Counted from the first letter of the stretch, positions 36,289 through 46,302 are shown. The stretch: DNA of 64,000 nucleotides from G963663315 sp965116335 (GCA_965116335.1 OZ220677.1:434001-498000); one strand, 5' to 3'. Program-made: numbers and translations. The notes: generated by a model not told the origin, from the sequence alone.

Positions 36289-37599
36289 TCAGGACAGCCG
36301 CTCCAGGCGTATTCGATTGATCCGGCCCTTCACGGTATCCAGTTTTTCCACTTCCCTGAGTGCTTGATTCAGATTTCCCTCCAGAGTTTCCTGAGTCAGG
36401 AAAATGATGTTGACATCCTCATCCTTGCGACCACTGCCTTTCTGCACCACAGAATCAATACTGATTCCGCTTTGTCCGAACAGGGTCGCGATGGATGCCA
36501 TCACGCCGGGGCGGTTGACCACAGACATCCGCAAATAATAAGAAGTCCGAACCTCCGCCATATCGAGTATGGGAAGATCAAGCATCGAATCCGGCTGAAA
36601 CGCGAGATGCGGAACCCGGTTTCCAGGGTCCGTGGTGATCATCCTGACCACATCAATCAGATCAGCCACCACCGCAGAGGCCGTCGGCTCCGAACCGGCA
36701 CCCGCTCCATAATAAAGGGTCGGGCCCACCGCGTCCGACTGTACCAGCACGGCGTTCATCACTCCGTTCACATTCGCGATCAATCGTCTGTCCGGGATCA
36801 GGGTCGGATGTACACGCAACTCCACCCCTTTGTCCGTCTTTCTGGCAACCCCCAGGTGTTTGATGCGGTAGCCCAGCTCCTCAGCCCAGGCGATATCCTC
36901 CACGGTAACGCTGGCAATGCCCTCAATACAGACCTTGTCGAACTGCAATGAAATGCCAAACGCGATGGATGCCAGGATGGTCAGTTTATGTGCCGCGTCA
37001 ACACCTTCCACATCAAACGCCGGATCCGCTTCTGCATAGCCCAACTCTTGCGCCTCGGACAATACCTCATCAAAATCCCTGCCGCTTTGGGACATTTGCG
37101 TCAGGATATAATTTGAAGTGCCGTTGATGATGCCGGCGAGCCACTCGATGCGGTTGGCGGACAACCCTTCCCGAATCGACTTGATGATCGGAATACCACC
37201 TGCCACCGCCGCTTCGAACGCCACCATCACGCCTTTGCGCTGCGCTTTTTCAAACAGGATATTGCCGCAAGTAGCGATCAGCGCCTTGTTGGCGGTCACC
37301 AGGTGCTTGCCATTGTCGAGTGCCTGCATACAGGCTTCCAGGACTGCATCACTCCCGCCCGCCACTTCAACCACCACCTGAATATCCGGGTGATTGACTA
37401 TTTCTGACATATCTTCCGTCAGGTAAAGTCCGCTGGTATCCACCTCACGTGGTTTGGAGAGGTCACGGACAGCCGCGCCAATCACTCTGATTTCCCGCCC
37501 GGCGCGGCGCGAAATCTCCTCGGCATTGCGTTGCAGCACAAGAAGTGTGCCACTCCCTACCGTACCCAATCCAATCAGACCGATGTTTACTGCATTCAT
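36289..37599 (-). CDS. hom: Homoserine dehydrogenase
   Basis: A 436-aa monofunctional enzyme that reduces aspartate semialdehyde to homoserine for Thr and Met synthesis. The NAD(P) motif GLIGLGTVGSG is at residues 7-17. The catalytic region is ELGYAEADPAFDVEGVDAAHK near 200, and the C-terminal ACT domain (MSVVNRPGVMASIATLFG near 353) mediates feedback control. No thrB or thrC is adjacent. It is convergent to the tRNA pair. Confidence 0.96.
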   Translation of the reverse strand: MNAVNIGLIGLGTVGSGTLLVLQRNAEEISRRAGREIRVIGAAVRDLSKPREVDTSGLYLTEDMSEIVNHPDIQVVVEVAGGSDAVLEACMQALDNGKHLVTANKALIATCGNILFEKAQRKGVMVAFEAAVAGGIPIIKSIREGLSANRIEWLAGIINGTSNYILTQMSQSGRDFDEVLSEAQELGYAEADPAFDVEGVDAAHKLTILASIAFGISLQFDKVCIEGIASVTVEDIAWAEELGYRIKHLGVARKTDKGVELRVHPTLIPDRRLIANVNGVMNAVLVQSDAVGPTLYYGAGAGSEPTASAVVADLIDVVRMITTDPGNRVPHLAFQPDSMLDLPILDMAEVRTSYYLRMSVVNRPGVMASIATLFGQSGISIDSVVQKGSGRKDEDVNIIFLTQETLEGNLNQALREVEKLDTVKGRINRIRLERLS

Positions 37600-37625
37600 G
37601 GCGAATGATTTATAATATTGGTGAA

Positions 37626-38003
37626 ATGAAACTTCATCTTGGCAATCCTGACGAAAATCACCTGATAAAAAGCTGCGAAAAACACGGAGAAGGTTACCAG
37701 ATCAGGATTGGCGATACCCTTTATACAAGCAGCCTGATAATAACATCTGAAAAACTGGAATTGTGGCCCGTTCATCAGGTTTCTGATCTTGCGACAGAAG
37801 ATTTTTCCCGGCTGGCCGGGTTTGGCAGTGAAGTCGTCCTGCTTGGCACCCGATCCAGATTGGTCTTCCCGCACCCGCGCCTGACCCGACCACTGATTGA
37901 GTTGGGCATCGGCCTTGAGGTCATGGATACGCCAGCAGCCTGCCGAACCTGGAATATCCTGCTCAGTGATGGACGCAACGCCGCCATCGGACTGATTTTA
38001 TGA
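37626..38003 (+). CDS. Mth938/Xcc1710-like domain protein (DUF498)
   Basis: A 125-aa small protein of the Mth938-like fold. Typical features are GYQIRIGDTLYTSSLII, a central LGTRSRL, and the C-terminal E-V-M-D-T-x-A-A-C-R-T-W-N motif, which carries the conserved cysteine. Bacterial members are of uncertain function; eukaryotic relatives are mitochondrial assembly factors (NDUFAF3). The ATG at 37626 matches the family N-terminus (MKLHLGNPDE); an ATG at 37605 is an alternative. It is divergent from hom across about 26 bp. Confidence 0.88.
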   Translation: MKLHLGNPDENHLIKSCEKHGEGYQIRIGDTLYTSSLIITSEKLELWPVHQVSDLATEDFSRLAGFGSEVVLLGTRSRLVFPHPRLTRPLIELGIGLEVMDTPAACRTWNILLSDGRNAAIGLIL

Positions 38004-38110
38004 GCACCACCCTGTGAGTCGAATTCATTAAATAACGTTAAGTTATGGAACTATCCCGCCGCGCCGCTTTCTATCAGTCAAGTACTCAATACAACACAAT
38101 ACCTGTTATC

Positions 38111-39322
38111 ATGAAACGCATTCTTTTACTGGTCGCGATAGTAACGACCGCCCTGATCGTAACCCGGTTTGCGAACAGCCAGACCGATTCCAGCCCGGTC
38201 GATCAATCATCCGACCAGACAGCATCCAGTGCCGTTGTACCAGCCTCCGGGAAGTCCGGGATGGCAGTCGCCACATTTGCCGGCGGATGCTTCTGGTGCA
38301 TCGAATCCACTTTTGAAAAGCTCGATGGAGTCACAGAGGCGGTATCCGGGTACAGTGGCGGTCAAACTGAAAACCCGACCTACTATGAGGTAGGTAAAGG
38401 TAATACCGGGCATACCGAAGCGGTACAGATCTACTATGACCCACAAGTGATTTCCTACGAGGAATTGTTATTCCGTTTCTGGCGCGATATTGACCCGACG
38501 GATTCCAAAGGCCAGTTTGCCGACCGGGGAGACCACTATCGTCCCGCCATTTTTTACCATAATGAACAGGAGAAACAGTTAGCGCTCGCATCCAGAGAAG
38601 CTCTCGATCAGTCTAATCGTTTCAGCAAACCGGTCACGGTGGAAATCGTCCCGTTTGACAAATTCTACAAGGCGGAGAGTTATCACCAGAATTATTACGC
38701 CACCAACTCACTGCGTTATAAACTGTACCGGAAAGGTTCAGGCAGAGACCGGTTCCTTGAGAAAGTATGGGGCGATGATCTCCATGCGAAATTTGAGAAA
38801 ACCCTCGACATACCGGATTCCGGCTCGTCCGGCGCAACCGATGACAGGAGTCAGTCGAACCCGGAAATGGCACCGGAAGCGGCCTGGGTCAAACCGGATG
38901 ACGAAACATTGCAGCAGATACTGACTCCCCTGCAATATCAGGTCACCCAGCACGAAGCCACCGAACCGCCTTTTCGCAATGAATACTGGAATAACAAGGC
39001 CGAAGGCATTTATGTGGATATCGTCACCGGGGAACCCTTGTTTTCATCCACGACAAAATATCGATCCGGTACAGGCTGGCCCAGCTTCTGGGAACCGATT
39101 GACGATCATTTCATCGTCAAGACTACGGATTACAAACTGCTATACCCCCGAACCGAGATAAAGAGCAAATATGGTGACTCCCATCTGGGTCATGTATTCA
39201 AGGATGGCCCGGCGCCTACCGGACTACGCTACTGCATCAACTCCGCGTCTTTACGGTTTGTCGATAAAGGGCAGATGAAGGAACAGGGATATACGGAATA
39301 TCTGGCACTGTTTGAACAATAA
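38111..39322 (+). CDS. msrAB: Peptide methionine sulfoxide reductase MsrA/MsrB fusion, exported
   Basis: A 403-aa bifunctional repair enzyme that reduces both S- and R-methionine sulfoxide. A hydrophobic N-terminal segment (MKRILLLVAIVTTALIV) is a signal peptide or anchor, placing it in the periplasm. MsrA has GGCFWCIES near residue 60. MsrB starts after a linker near residue 250 and has TKYRSGTGWPSFW and RYCINSASLRF, whose Cys is catalytic. The zinc CxxC pairs of some MsrB proteins are absent. The ATG at 38111 is preferred to one at 38045, because the signal peptide then starts at the N-terminus. Confidence 0.92.
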   Translation: MKRILLLVAIVTTALIVTRFANSQTDSSPVDQSSDQTASSAVVPASGKSGMAVATFAGGCFWCIESTFEKLDGVTEAVSGYSGGQTENPTYYEVGKGNTGHTEAVQIYYDPQVISYEELLFRFWRDIDPTDSKGQFADRGDHYRPAIFYHNEQEKQLALASREALDQSNRFSKPVTVEIVPFDKFYKAESYHQNYYATNSLRYKLYRKGSGRDRFLEKVWGDDLHAKFEKTLDIPDSGSSGATDDRSQSNPEMAPEAAWVKPDDETLQQILTPLQYQVTQHEATEPPFRNEYWNNKAEGIYVDIVTGEPLFSSTTKYRSGTGWPSFWEPIDDHFIVKTTDYKLLYPRTEIKSKYGDSHLGHVFKDGPAPTGLRYCINSASLRFVDKGQMKEQGYTEYLALFEQ

Positions 39323-39368
39323 CCGGCAGAAGCAGCCGCCGAAGTGGTCGCTCGCCCTGCCCGGCTCC

Positions 39369-40145
39369 TCAATTACGCCGGGAACGCTGGCGCATCACCT
39401 CGAACAAAAAGATTCCGGTTGCGACGGAAACATTCAGGCTCGACACGCTCCCGGACATCGGAATATGCACCAGCCAGTCGCATTTCTCACGAGTAAGCCG
39501 TCTCAGCCCCTTGCCTTCGGCTCCCATTACGATCACCGCTTTATCGGCATATTGACATTCATACAATGAATCGGCAGCCTCGCCGACTGCCCCGTATACC
39601 CAGAATCCGTTGCCTTGCAATTTGTCGAGAGCATGGACCAGATTAGGCACCTGCAAGATGTTCAGATGCGCGGCGGCTCCTGAGGAAACCTTGTGCACGG
39701 TCGGGTTGATCCGGCATGCGCCATCCTTCGGCAAAATCACGGCATCAACGCCAGCACCCTCCGCGGTTCTCAAACAGGCACCCAGATTATGCGGGTCCTG
39801 TATCTGATCCAACGCCAGAATCAGACTCTGTTCAGTCTGTCTGGACAGGACTTCTTCGAGTGTGCCCCCCGGTGACGAATCGGCTCGACCAATCAACGCA
39901 ACCACCCCCTGATGATTGCCCGGTCGATTACCCTGACGGGCCAATTGATTCAATTCCTGTCTGTCCCGCAACCGAATCGGGATGCCGGTTTTCACCGCCA
40001 GCGCACGAACGTTATCCATACGCTGGCCGGACTTTACCTGATCTACTCGAACCTCAAGAACCTGACCTGGATTGCGGCTGAGCGCAGCCTCAACCGCGTG
40101 AAAGCCGAAAACAACCTGAACGGCCTGTTTGTTTTCAGTGTTCAT
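39369..40145 (-). CDS. rlmB: 23S rRNA (guanosine-2251-2'-O)-methyltransferase
   Basis: A 258-aa SPOUT-fold RNA ribose methyltransferase. An N-terminal L30e-like substrate-binding domain (VFGFHAVEAALSRNP) precedes the catalytic domain. Motif 1 is LDQIQDPHNLGACLRTAEGAG, motif 2 VMGAEGKGLRRLT, and motif 3 IPMSGSVSSLNVSVA. It lies 20 bp downstream of rnr on the same strand, the same order as the E. coli rnr-rlmB operon. Confidence 0.96.
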   Translation of the reverse strand: MNTENKQAVQVVFGFHAVEAALSRNPGQVLEVRVDQVKSGQRMDNVRALAVKTGIPIRLRDRQELNQLARQGNRPGNHQGVVALIGRADSSPGGTLEEVLSRQTEQSLILALDQIQDPHNLGACLRTAEGAGVDAVILPKDGACRINPTVHKVSSGAAAHLNILQVPNLVHALDKLQGNGFWVYGAVGEAADSLYECQYADKAVIVMGAEGKGLRRLTREKCDWLVHIPMSGSVSSLNVSVATGIFLFEVMRQRSRRN

Positions 40146-40165
40146 TGTATTTCAGGGTGATCGGT

Positions 40166-42178
40166 TTACCTTTTACCGGGACGATTCCTGTTTTTGCCTC
40201 CTGCCTTGCCACCTGATCGTCGGCTATTCCCTGTCTTTCCCGCCTTGTGTACAGAATGATGGGCAGAGACCAGATCGAAATCAATTTTCGCCTGATCCAT
40301 GTCCACCCGTATGATCTGAACCCTGACCTTGTCCCCCAACCTGAAACGCTGACCGCTACGCTCGCCCTGCAGCTGGAACCGGGCCGGATCAAAATGATAA
40401 TAATCATCACCCAGTGCGCTGACATGGATCATGCCATCTACAAAAAATTGTTCCAGCTGCACGAAGACACCAAACTCCCTGACTCCGGAGATTGTGCCGT
40501 CGAATTGTTCGCCGACCCGCTCCATCATGAATTCTGCCTTCAACCAGGCAATCACGTCATAAGATGCGCTATCGGCTCGCCGTTCGGTGAGAGAGCACTG
40601 CTCGCCAATCTGTTCAAAACTAACCCCGTCCGGGGCAACCACTCCATTACCTGAACCGGAAAGAGCCTGCCGGATTCGCCGATGCACCACCAGATCAGCA
40701 TAGCGGCGAATCGGCGATGTAAAGTGCGTGTAGACCGGGAATGATAACGCGAAGTGACCGGATTGTTCCGTGCTGTACACCGCTTGACCCAGACTTCTCA
40801 ACAATGCCGATTGCACCACTCCGACAATATCATCGCGCCCGGCGATACTCTCGACCAGAGCATCATAATCACGCGCCTGTGGCTCATCCCCTCCTGTGAG
40901 AGTCAGCCCCAACCCGGCCAGAAAGCGTTTCAGGTCAGCCAGTCCCTGCATATCCGGCCCAGCGTGATTGCGATAAATGGAATCACTCTGATAATGATGC
41001 TGGAGATACCGGGCAGCGCACACATTGGCAGCCAGCATACATTCCTCGATCAGCCTGTGCGCGTCATTTTGTAGCCGCGCTGTAATCCGTCTGATTCTCT
41101 GTTCGTCATCAAACTCGATGAACGGTTCGGGAATTGTGAAATCAATCGACTCCCGGCGGCAGCGCAAAACCCGATATAGCTGATAGAGCCGCTCCAGATG
41201 AGGCAAAATTTCCTGCCATTGCTCGCGCATGGCCGGGTCCTTGTCCGAGACGATGGCATTGACAATATTATAGGTCAATCGGGCCCGGGAGCGCATCGTG
41301 GCCGGGTAAAACCTATAATCCGTGATTTCTCCGCAGGAACTGATATTCAGGTCGCATACCATGCAAAAACGATCCTCATAAGGATTCAGAGAACAGATTC
41401 CGTTGGACAAGACTTCCGGCAGCATCGGAATAACCCGGTTCGGAAAATATACCGAAGTACCCCGCAACCAGGCTTCCCGGTCCAGTGCGCTGTCTGCGCG
41501 GACATAGTGACTGACATCTGCAATCGCAACGATCAGCCGGAAACCCGGGTCGGTTGACTCGCAATAAACCGCATCATCGAAATCCCTGGCATCTTCTCCG
41601 TCAATGGTTATCAGCGGCAATGACCGCAGATCAACCCGACCGGGACCGTGTTCAACCGACTTCAGGGAATCCCCCAGAGTCTCCACCTCCATTATGGTCT
41701 CTTCACTCCAGACATGCGGGATTTCATGCTCCCGGATCGCGATTTCCGTTTCCATTCCGGGCGTCATGTCCCCGCCGATCACTTCAATCACCTCACCGGC
41801 CGCGTGACGATGCTCTATCGGATGACGGGTTATCCGCACTACCACCACATCGCCGTCGGCGGCGCCATTGAACTTCCCCCTGGCAACGGTAATATCCCTG
41901 GCGAAGCGAGGGTCATCCGGTTGAAAAATTCCGATCCCGCCTTCCTTGAAAAAGTGACCGACAATTTCCCGGCCGGTTTTCTGCAGCACTTCGGCAACAG
42001 ACGCTTCCTCTCGTCCCTGATAATCAATCTTGCGGGCGCGGATGCGATCCCCGTGCAGTAATTTCCTCATCTGCCGATTATGCAGATACAGATTTTCCCC
42101 ACCCTCATCCGGCTTGAAAAACCCGAAACCGTTGGCATGACCCACCACCGTCCCTGTAAACTCACTCTTTTTATTCAT
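40166..42178 (-). CDS. rnr: Ribonuclease R, form lacking the N-terminal helix-turn-helix domain
   Basis: A 670-aa 3'-to-5' exoribonuclease. It has two cold-shock-like domains, the RNB catalytic domain (LPLITIDGEDARDFDDAV near residue 191 with the conserved Asp cluster; HFTSPIRRYADLVVHR near 500), an S1 domain (FDGTISGVREFGVFVQL near 575), and a Lys/Arg/Gly-rich tail. It is about 140 residues shorter than E. coli RNase R (813), the missing part being the N-terminal helix-turn-helix extension. No frameshift is visible, and the ATG at 42178 gives a natural CSD start. Confidence 0.93.
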   Translation of the reverse strand: MNKKSEFTGTVVGHANGFGFFKPDEGGENLYLHNRQMRKLLHGDRIRARKIDYQGREEASVAEVLQKTGREIVGHFFKEGGIGIFQPDDPRFARDITVARGKFNGAADGDVVVVRITRHPIEHRHAAGEVIEVIGGDMTPGMETEIAIREHEIPHVWSEETIMEVETLGDSLKSVEHGPGRVDLRSLPLITIDGEDARDFDDAVYCESTDPGFRLIVAIADVSHYVRADSALDREAWLRGTSVYFPNRVIPMLPEVLSNGICSLNPYEDRFCMVCDLNISSCGEITDYRFYPATMRSRARLTYNIVNAIVSDKDPAMREQWQEILPHLERLYQLYRVLRCRRESIDFTIPEPFIEFDDEQRIRRITARLQNDAHRLIEECMLAANVCAARYLQHHYQSDSIYRNHAGPDMQGLADLKRFLAGLGLTLTGGDEPQARDYDALVESIAGRDDIVGVVQSALLRSLGQAVYSTEQSGHFALSFPVYTHFTSPIRRYADLVVHRRIRQALSGSGNGVVAPDGVSFEQIGEQCSLTERRADSASYDVIAWLKAEFMMERVGEQFDGTISGVREFGVFVQLEQFFVDGMIHVSALGDDYYHFDPARFQLQGERSGQRFRLGDKVRVQIIRVDMDQAKIDFDLVSAHHSVHKAGKTGNSRRSGGKAGGKNRNRPGKR

Positions 42179-42339
42179 TAATTCCGTATTTTATATGTTG
42201 GTTCAGTATCTGTTTCGTTTCGTAGAGGTGGTAGTGTAGATTGTTTTTTCTATATATAGCATTAATTCTATTAATTAGTAAGATACGCGATCAGGCGGTA
42301 TATTCGTGATTATAAATGACCTTGCAGATAACTGAGCCG

Positions 42340-43911
42340 ATGAAAATAGGGATACCTGTAGAAATTTGTGAAAATGAATGTCGAGTGGCCTGTACGCCGA
42401 CAGAAACAGCCAGACTGACAGACCTGGGCTTTTCGGTGCTGGTTGAAGACCGGGCTGGACTGGCTGCCGGGTTCAGCAACCAGTCCTATATCGACAGTGG
42501 CGCTGGAATTTGTGATTCGGCACGGCAGCTGTGGGCTGAAGCCGACCTGATTTGCAAGGTGCGAGCGCCTCAGTATCATCCGGTTGACCAGGCGGACGAG
42601 GTGGATTGGTTAACCGGCGATAAAAAGCTGATCTGTTTCATCTGGCCCGGACAGAATCCCGATCGGATGGAAAAACTGTGCGCGACCGGAGCCACTGTGC
42701 TGGCCATGGATGCCGTACCCCGAATCTCCAGAGCGCAAAAGATGGATGCCCTGTCATCCATGGCTAATACCGCAGGGTATCGCGCCGTGATTGAGGCGGC
42801 CCAGCATTTCGGGCGGTTCTTCACCGGGCAAATTACCGCGGCTGGCAAGGTGGACCCGGCCACAGTATTGGTAATCGGCGCCGGGGTGGCGGGCCTGGCC
42901 GCTATCGGAACCGCCGTCAATCTGGGAGCTATCGTGCGTGCGTTCGATACCCGTCTGGAAGTGCGCGAGCAGGTCGAAAGCCTGAACGCCACATTCCTGG
43001 AACTGGATTTTGACGAAGACGGTAGCGGCGAAGGCGGATATGCCAAAGTCATGAGTGAGCAGTTTATCAAAGCGGAAATGGCTCTTTTCGCCGAACAGGC
43101 CAAAGAAGTGGACATCATCATCACGACCGCGCTGATCCCCGGCAAACCAGCCCCGAAACTGATCACCCGGGAAATGGTGGACAGCATGAAAGCGGGCAGC
43201 GTGATTGTCGATCTGGCCGCAGAACAGGGTGGCAACTGTGAATATACTGAGCAGGGCGACATAGTCCGGGTCAATGATGTCTCCATTATCGGCTATACCG
43301 ACCTGCCGAGCCGAATGGCCGCGCAATCCAGTCAATTATATGCTGCCAATATTCGCCACCTGATCACCGATCTCACGCCAGCCAGAGATGGCATCATTCA
43401 CATCAACATGGAGGATCAGGTAATCCGGGGGACGACCGTAGTGCATCAGGGAGAAATCACCTGGCCACCGCCGGCGGTGGAACCTGCGGGCGAAGCGAAG
43501 CGAGAGTCCGACCCGGCTGTAGCCACACCTGCGCCCCCGGAAATTGGGCAAGACGTACCGATGAAACGCCGCGCCATGATTACTCTGGCTGGCATGGTGG
43601 CGGGAGTACTGGCTATTCTGGGACTCGGCTCGGTCGCTCCGGCTGAGTTCATGAGCCATTTCATCGTATTCGTACTGGCCTGTTTTGTCGGCTGGCAGGT
43701 GATCTGGAACGTAACCCCGGCCCTGCATACCCCCCTGATGAGCGTCACCAATGCGATCAGCGGGATCATTGTGATTGGCGCCATTTTGCAAATTGACTCC
43801 TCATCCGTATTGGGCGTGGCACTTGCTATTACGGCTGTGACGATTGCCTCCATTAATATCGCGGGCGGTTTTCTGGTTACCCAGCGTATGCTCAACATGT
43901 TTCGCAAGTAA
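42340..43911 (+). CDS. pntA: NAD(P)(+) transhydrogenase subunit alpha
   Basis: A 523-aa subunit of the proton-translocating transhydrogenase that exchanges hydride between NADH and NADP+. It has the NAD-binding dI domain (MKIGIPVEICENECRVACTP at the N-terminus; VLVIGAGVAGLAA near 173) and four C-terminal transmembrane helices (from residue about 410), i.e. the E. coli-like fused form. I prefer the ATG at 42340, which matches the family N-terminus; an ATG at 42316 adds eight residues. pntB follows after 12 bp. Confidence 0.94.
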   Translation: MKIGIPVEICENECRVACTPTETARLTDLGFSVLVEDRAGLAAGFSNQSYIDSGAGICDSARQLWAEADLICKVRAPQYHPVDQADEVDWLTGDKKLICFIWPGQNPDRMEKLCATGATVLAMDAVPRISRAQKMDALSSMANTAGYRAVIEAAQHFGRFFTGQITAAGKVDPATVLVIGAGVAGLAAIGTAVNLGAIVRAFDTRLEVREQVESLNATFLELDFDEDGSGEGGYAKVMSEQFIKAEMALFAEQAKEVDIIITTALIPGKPAPKLITREMVDSMKAGSVIVDLAAEQGGNCEYTEQGDIVRVNDVSIIGYTDLPSRMAAQSSQLYAANIRHLITDLTPARDGIIHINMEDQVIRGTTVVHQGEITWPPPAVEPAGEAKRESDPAVATPAPPEIGQDVPMKRRAMITLAGMVAGVLAILGLGSVAPAEFMSHFIVFVLACFVGWQVIWNVTPALHTPLMSVTNAISGIIVIGAILQIDSSSVLGVALAITAVTIASINIAGGFLVTQRMLNMFRK

Positions 43912-43923
43912 GGATCACCCACC

Positions 43924-45312
43924 ATGAGCGGAAATATCACCTCAGCAGCCTACCTCGTAGCGAGCATCCTGTTTATCTTGAGTCTCGGCGGATTGAGCAG
44001 CCAGAAAAGCGCACAAAAAGGAAACCTCTACGGCATCGCTGGCATGTGTATTGCCATTGTCGCCACCTTGTTCAATGACTCGATATCAAGCTATGGACTG
44101 CTTGCGGGCGCGATGGCGGCAGGCGCGATGATCGGCACGATTCTCGCCCTGAGAATACAGATGACCTCTATGCCGGAACTGGTCGCGATACTTCACAGTT
44201 TTGTCGGACTGGCAGCCGTATTTGTTGGTTTCTCAACCTATATGGATACCCGCATCCATCATGTCGGTGTAGCCCAAACCATTCATGATATAGAAATTTA
44301 TCTGGGTGTCCTGATTGGCGCCGTGACCTTTACCGGGTCTGTGGTCGCCTTTACAAAGCTCAAGGGTCTGATTGGTAGTCGTCCGTTGACTCTGCCCGGT
44401 CGCCACCTGCTCAATCTCATAATCCTGCTGGTCTGTATTTATCTCGGATTCGTTTTTCTGCAGTCAGAAAATACACAATCCGGGCTAATTCCGTTGACCA
44501 TCATGACAGCCCTCGCCTTCGTGTTCGGCATACATATAGTGGCCGCTATCGGCGGTGCGGATATGCCGGTCGTCATTTCGATGCTGAACAGTTATTCCGG
44601 CTGGGCGGCGGCGGCGACCGGATTTATGCTGTCGAATGATTTGCTGATCGTCACCGGCGCCCTGGTAGGGTCAAGCGGCGCGATATTGAGCTATATCATG
44701 TGCCGCGCCATGAACAGAAGGTTCCTCAGCGTTATTTCCGGGGGGTTCGGAGTGTCAGGATCAACCACGGTAGCCGCACAGACTGAGGGTGAGGTCATTC
44801 CGGTTTCGGCTTCACAAGTCGCCCAACTACTCTCGAACATCGAATCACTGGTGATTGTGCCTGGATATGGCATGGCAGTTGCCCATGCCCAGCATCTGGT
44901 AGCCGAGCTGACCGAAAACCTGAGAAACCGGAACACAAAGGTATCGTTCGGCATCCATCCGGTCGCCGGACGGATGCCCGGCCACATGAACGTGTTACTG
45001 GCCGAAGCCCGAATCCCATACAACATTGTCTTCGAGATGGATGAGATAAACCAGCAGCTCCCGCAGACAGATGCGGTACTGGTAATTGGTGCCAACGACA
45101 TCGTCAATCCTTCAGCCATCGAATCTCCTGACAGCCCGATTGCCGGGATGCCGGTAATTGAGGTCTGGAATGCCAAAACCGTGATCATACTCAAGCGGAG
45201 CATGGCGAGCGGCTACGCAGGCATCGAGAACCCGTTGTTTTATAAAACCAACAGCCGAATGCTGTTTGGCGATGCCCGCGACAGTATCGAAACACTGGTG
45301 CGTGAACTGTAA
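43924..45312 (+). CDS. pntB: NAD(P) transhydrogenase subunit beta
   Basis: A 462-aa subunit with about nine N-terminal transmembrane helices (dII) and the cytoplasmic NADP-binding dIII (VIVPGYGMAVAHAQH near residue 310, GANDIVNPSA near 391 and IVLKRSMA-type region IILKRSMASGYAG near 421). Length equals E. coli PntB. It is cotranscribed with pntA. Confidence 0.96.
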   Translation: MSGNITSAAYLVASILFILSLGGLSSQKSAQKGNLYGIAGMCIAIVATLFNDSISSYGLLAGAMAAGAMIGTILALRIQMTSMPELVAILHSFVGLAAVFVGFSTYMDTRIHHVGVAQTIHDIEIYLGVLIGAVTFTGSVVAFTKLKGLIGSRPLTLPGRHLLNLIILLVCIYLGFVFLQSENTQSGLIPLTIMTALAFVFGIHIVAAIGGADMPVVISMLNSYSGWAAAATGFMLSNDLLIVTGALVGSSGAILSYIMCRAMNRRFLSVISGGFGVSGSTTVAAQTEGEVIPVSASQVAQLLSNIESLVIVPGYGMAVAHAQHLVAELTENLRNRNTKVSFGIHPVAGRMPGHMNVLLAEARIPYNIVFEMDEINQQLPQTDAVLVIGANDIVNPSAIESPDSPIAGMPVIEVWNAKTVIILKRSMASGYAGIENPLFYKTNSRMLFGDARDSIETLVREL

Positions 45313-45367
45313 TCGTAGGGGAGGGTCTTGTACCCTCCCGCAAATGATGCGACAGTATCGATCAGTT
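45313..45367 (+). repeat. Interspersed palindromic repeat with a GGGAGGGT/ACCCTCCC hairpin
   Basis: The 8-bp perfect stem GGGAGGGT (45319-45326) pairs with ACCCTCCC (45332-45339), and the flanks ATCGTAGG and CGCAAAT...CAGTATCGATC match the corresponding stretch in the long direct repeats at about 16979-17036 and 33397-33455. It lies just after pntB, overlapping the hisG leader. Confidence 0.75.
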
Positions 45368-45411
45368 ATAATCCCCGACCCGATACTGACCCGATTACCG
45401 GACCTGAACGC

Positions 45412-46290
45412 ATGACAACCAAACTTAAACTCGGCATCCCGAAAGGAAGTCTCGAAGCTGCGACCAAAGAGTTGTTCGCGCAAGCCGGATGGAACATCAA
45501 CACGAAATCCCGTAATTACTTCCCGTCCATTGATGACCCTGAAATCACCTGCTCTTTGGTGCGCTCACAGGAAATGGGGAGCTATATCACCAACGGGGTT
45601 CTGGATGCCGGATTGACCGGGCAGGACTGGCTGGCTGAAACCGATTCAGATGTAGAAATCATGTCTCATCTGGTTTATTCAAAAGCATCTGACCAACCCT
45701 GCCGCTGGGTTCTGATCGTAAAGAATGACTCGGATATTCAATCCGTCGAGGACCTTCAAGGGAAAAGAATATCGACTGAACTGGTCAATTTCACGAAACG
45801 TTATCTGAAGACACGGAATATCGACGCCACCGTTGAATTCTCCTGGGGCACAACTGAAGCCAAGGTCGTTGAGGGACTGGCCGACGCCGCAGTGGAAATC
45901 ACGGAAACCGGCAGTACCATCAAGGCGCACGGACTGCGTATCGTCTGTGACCTGATGGAGACCCATACCGTGTTTATCGCAAACCGGACAGCGTTGGAGA
46001 ACCCCTGGAAAAAAAGAAAAATCGAGCAGATCGCGCTGCTGCTTGAAAGCGCATTGATGGCGCGTGAAAAGGTACTGCTGAAAATGAATGTTCCCGGCGA
46101 CCGGATTGATCAGCTGGTAAAACAGTTACCCAGCCTGCATGCCCCCACTATCAACAAACTATACGACAACAATTGGCTGGCGGTAGAAACAGTAATCAGT
46201 AAGAAAGAGGTGAGAAGGATTATCCCCACACTCAAGGCCACGGGGGCCGAGGGCATCCTGGAGTTCGAGTTAAGGAAAATGGTGGTATAG
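45412..46290 (+). CDS. hisG: ATP phosphoribosyltransferase, long form
   Basis: A 292-aa enzyme that catalyses the first step of histidine synthesis from ATP and PRPP. It has the periplasmic-binding-like catalytic core (LKLGIPKGSLEAAT at the N-terminus, VEITETGSTIKAHGLRI near 160) and a C-terminal regulatory domain (residues about 220-292) of the HisZ-independent long form. The ATG at 45412 matches the family start. Other his genes are not present, so hisG stands alone, and the repeat element lies upstream. Confidence 0.93.
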   Translation: MTTKLKLGIPKGSLEAATKELFAQAGWNINTKSRNYFPSIDDPEITCSLVRSQEMGSYITNGVLDAGLTGQDWLAETDSDVEIMSHLVYSKASDQPCRWVLIVKNDSDIQSVEDLQGKRISTELVNFTKRYLKTRNIDATVEFSWGTTEAKVVEGLADAAVEITETGSTIKAHGLRIVCDLMETHTVFIANRTALENPWKKRKIEQIALLLESALMAREKVLLKMNVPGDRIDQLVKQLPSLHAPTINKLYDNNWLAVETVISKKEVRRIIPTLKATGAEGILEFELRKMVV

Positions 46291-46302
46291 AACAGGGCAG
46301 AA

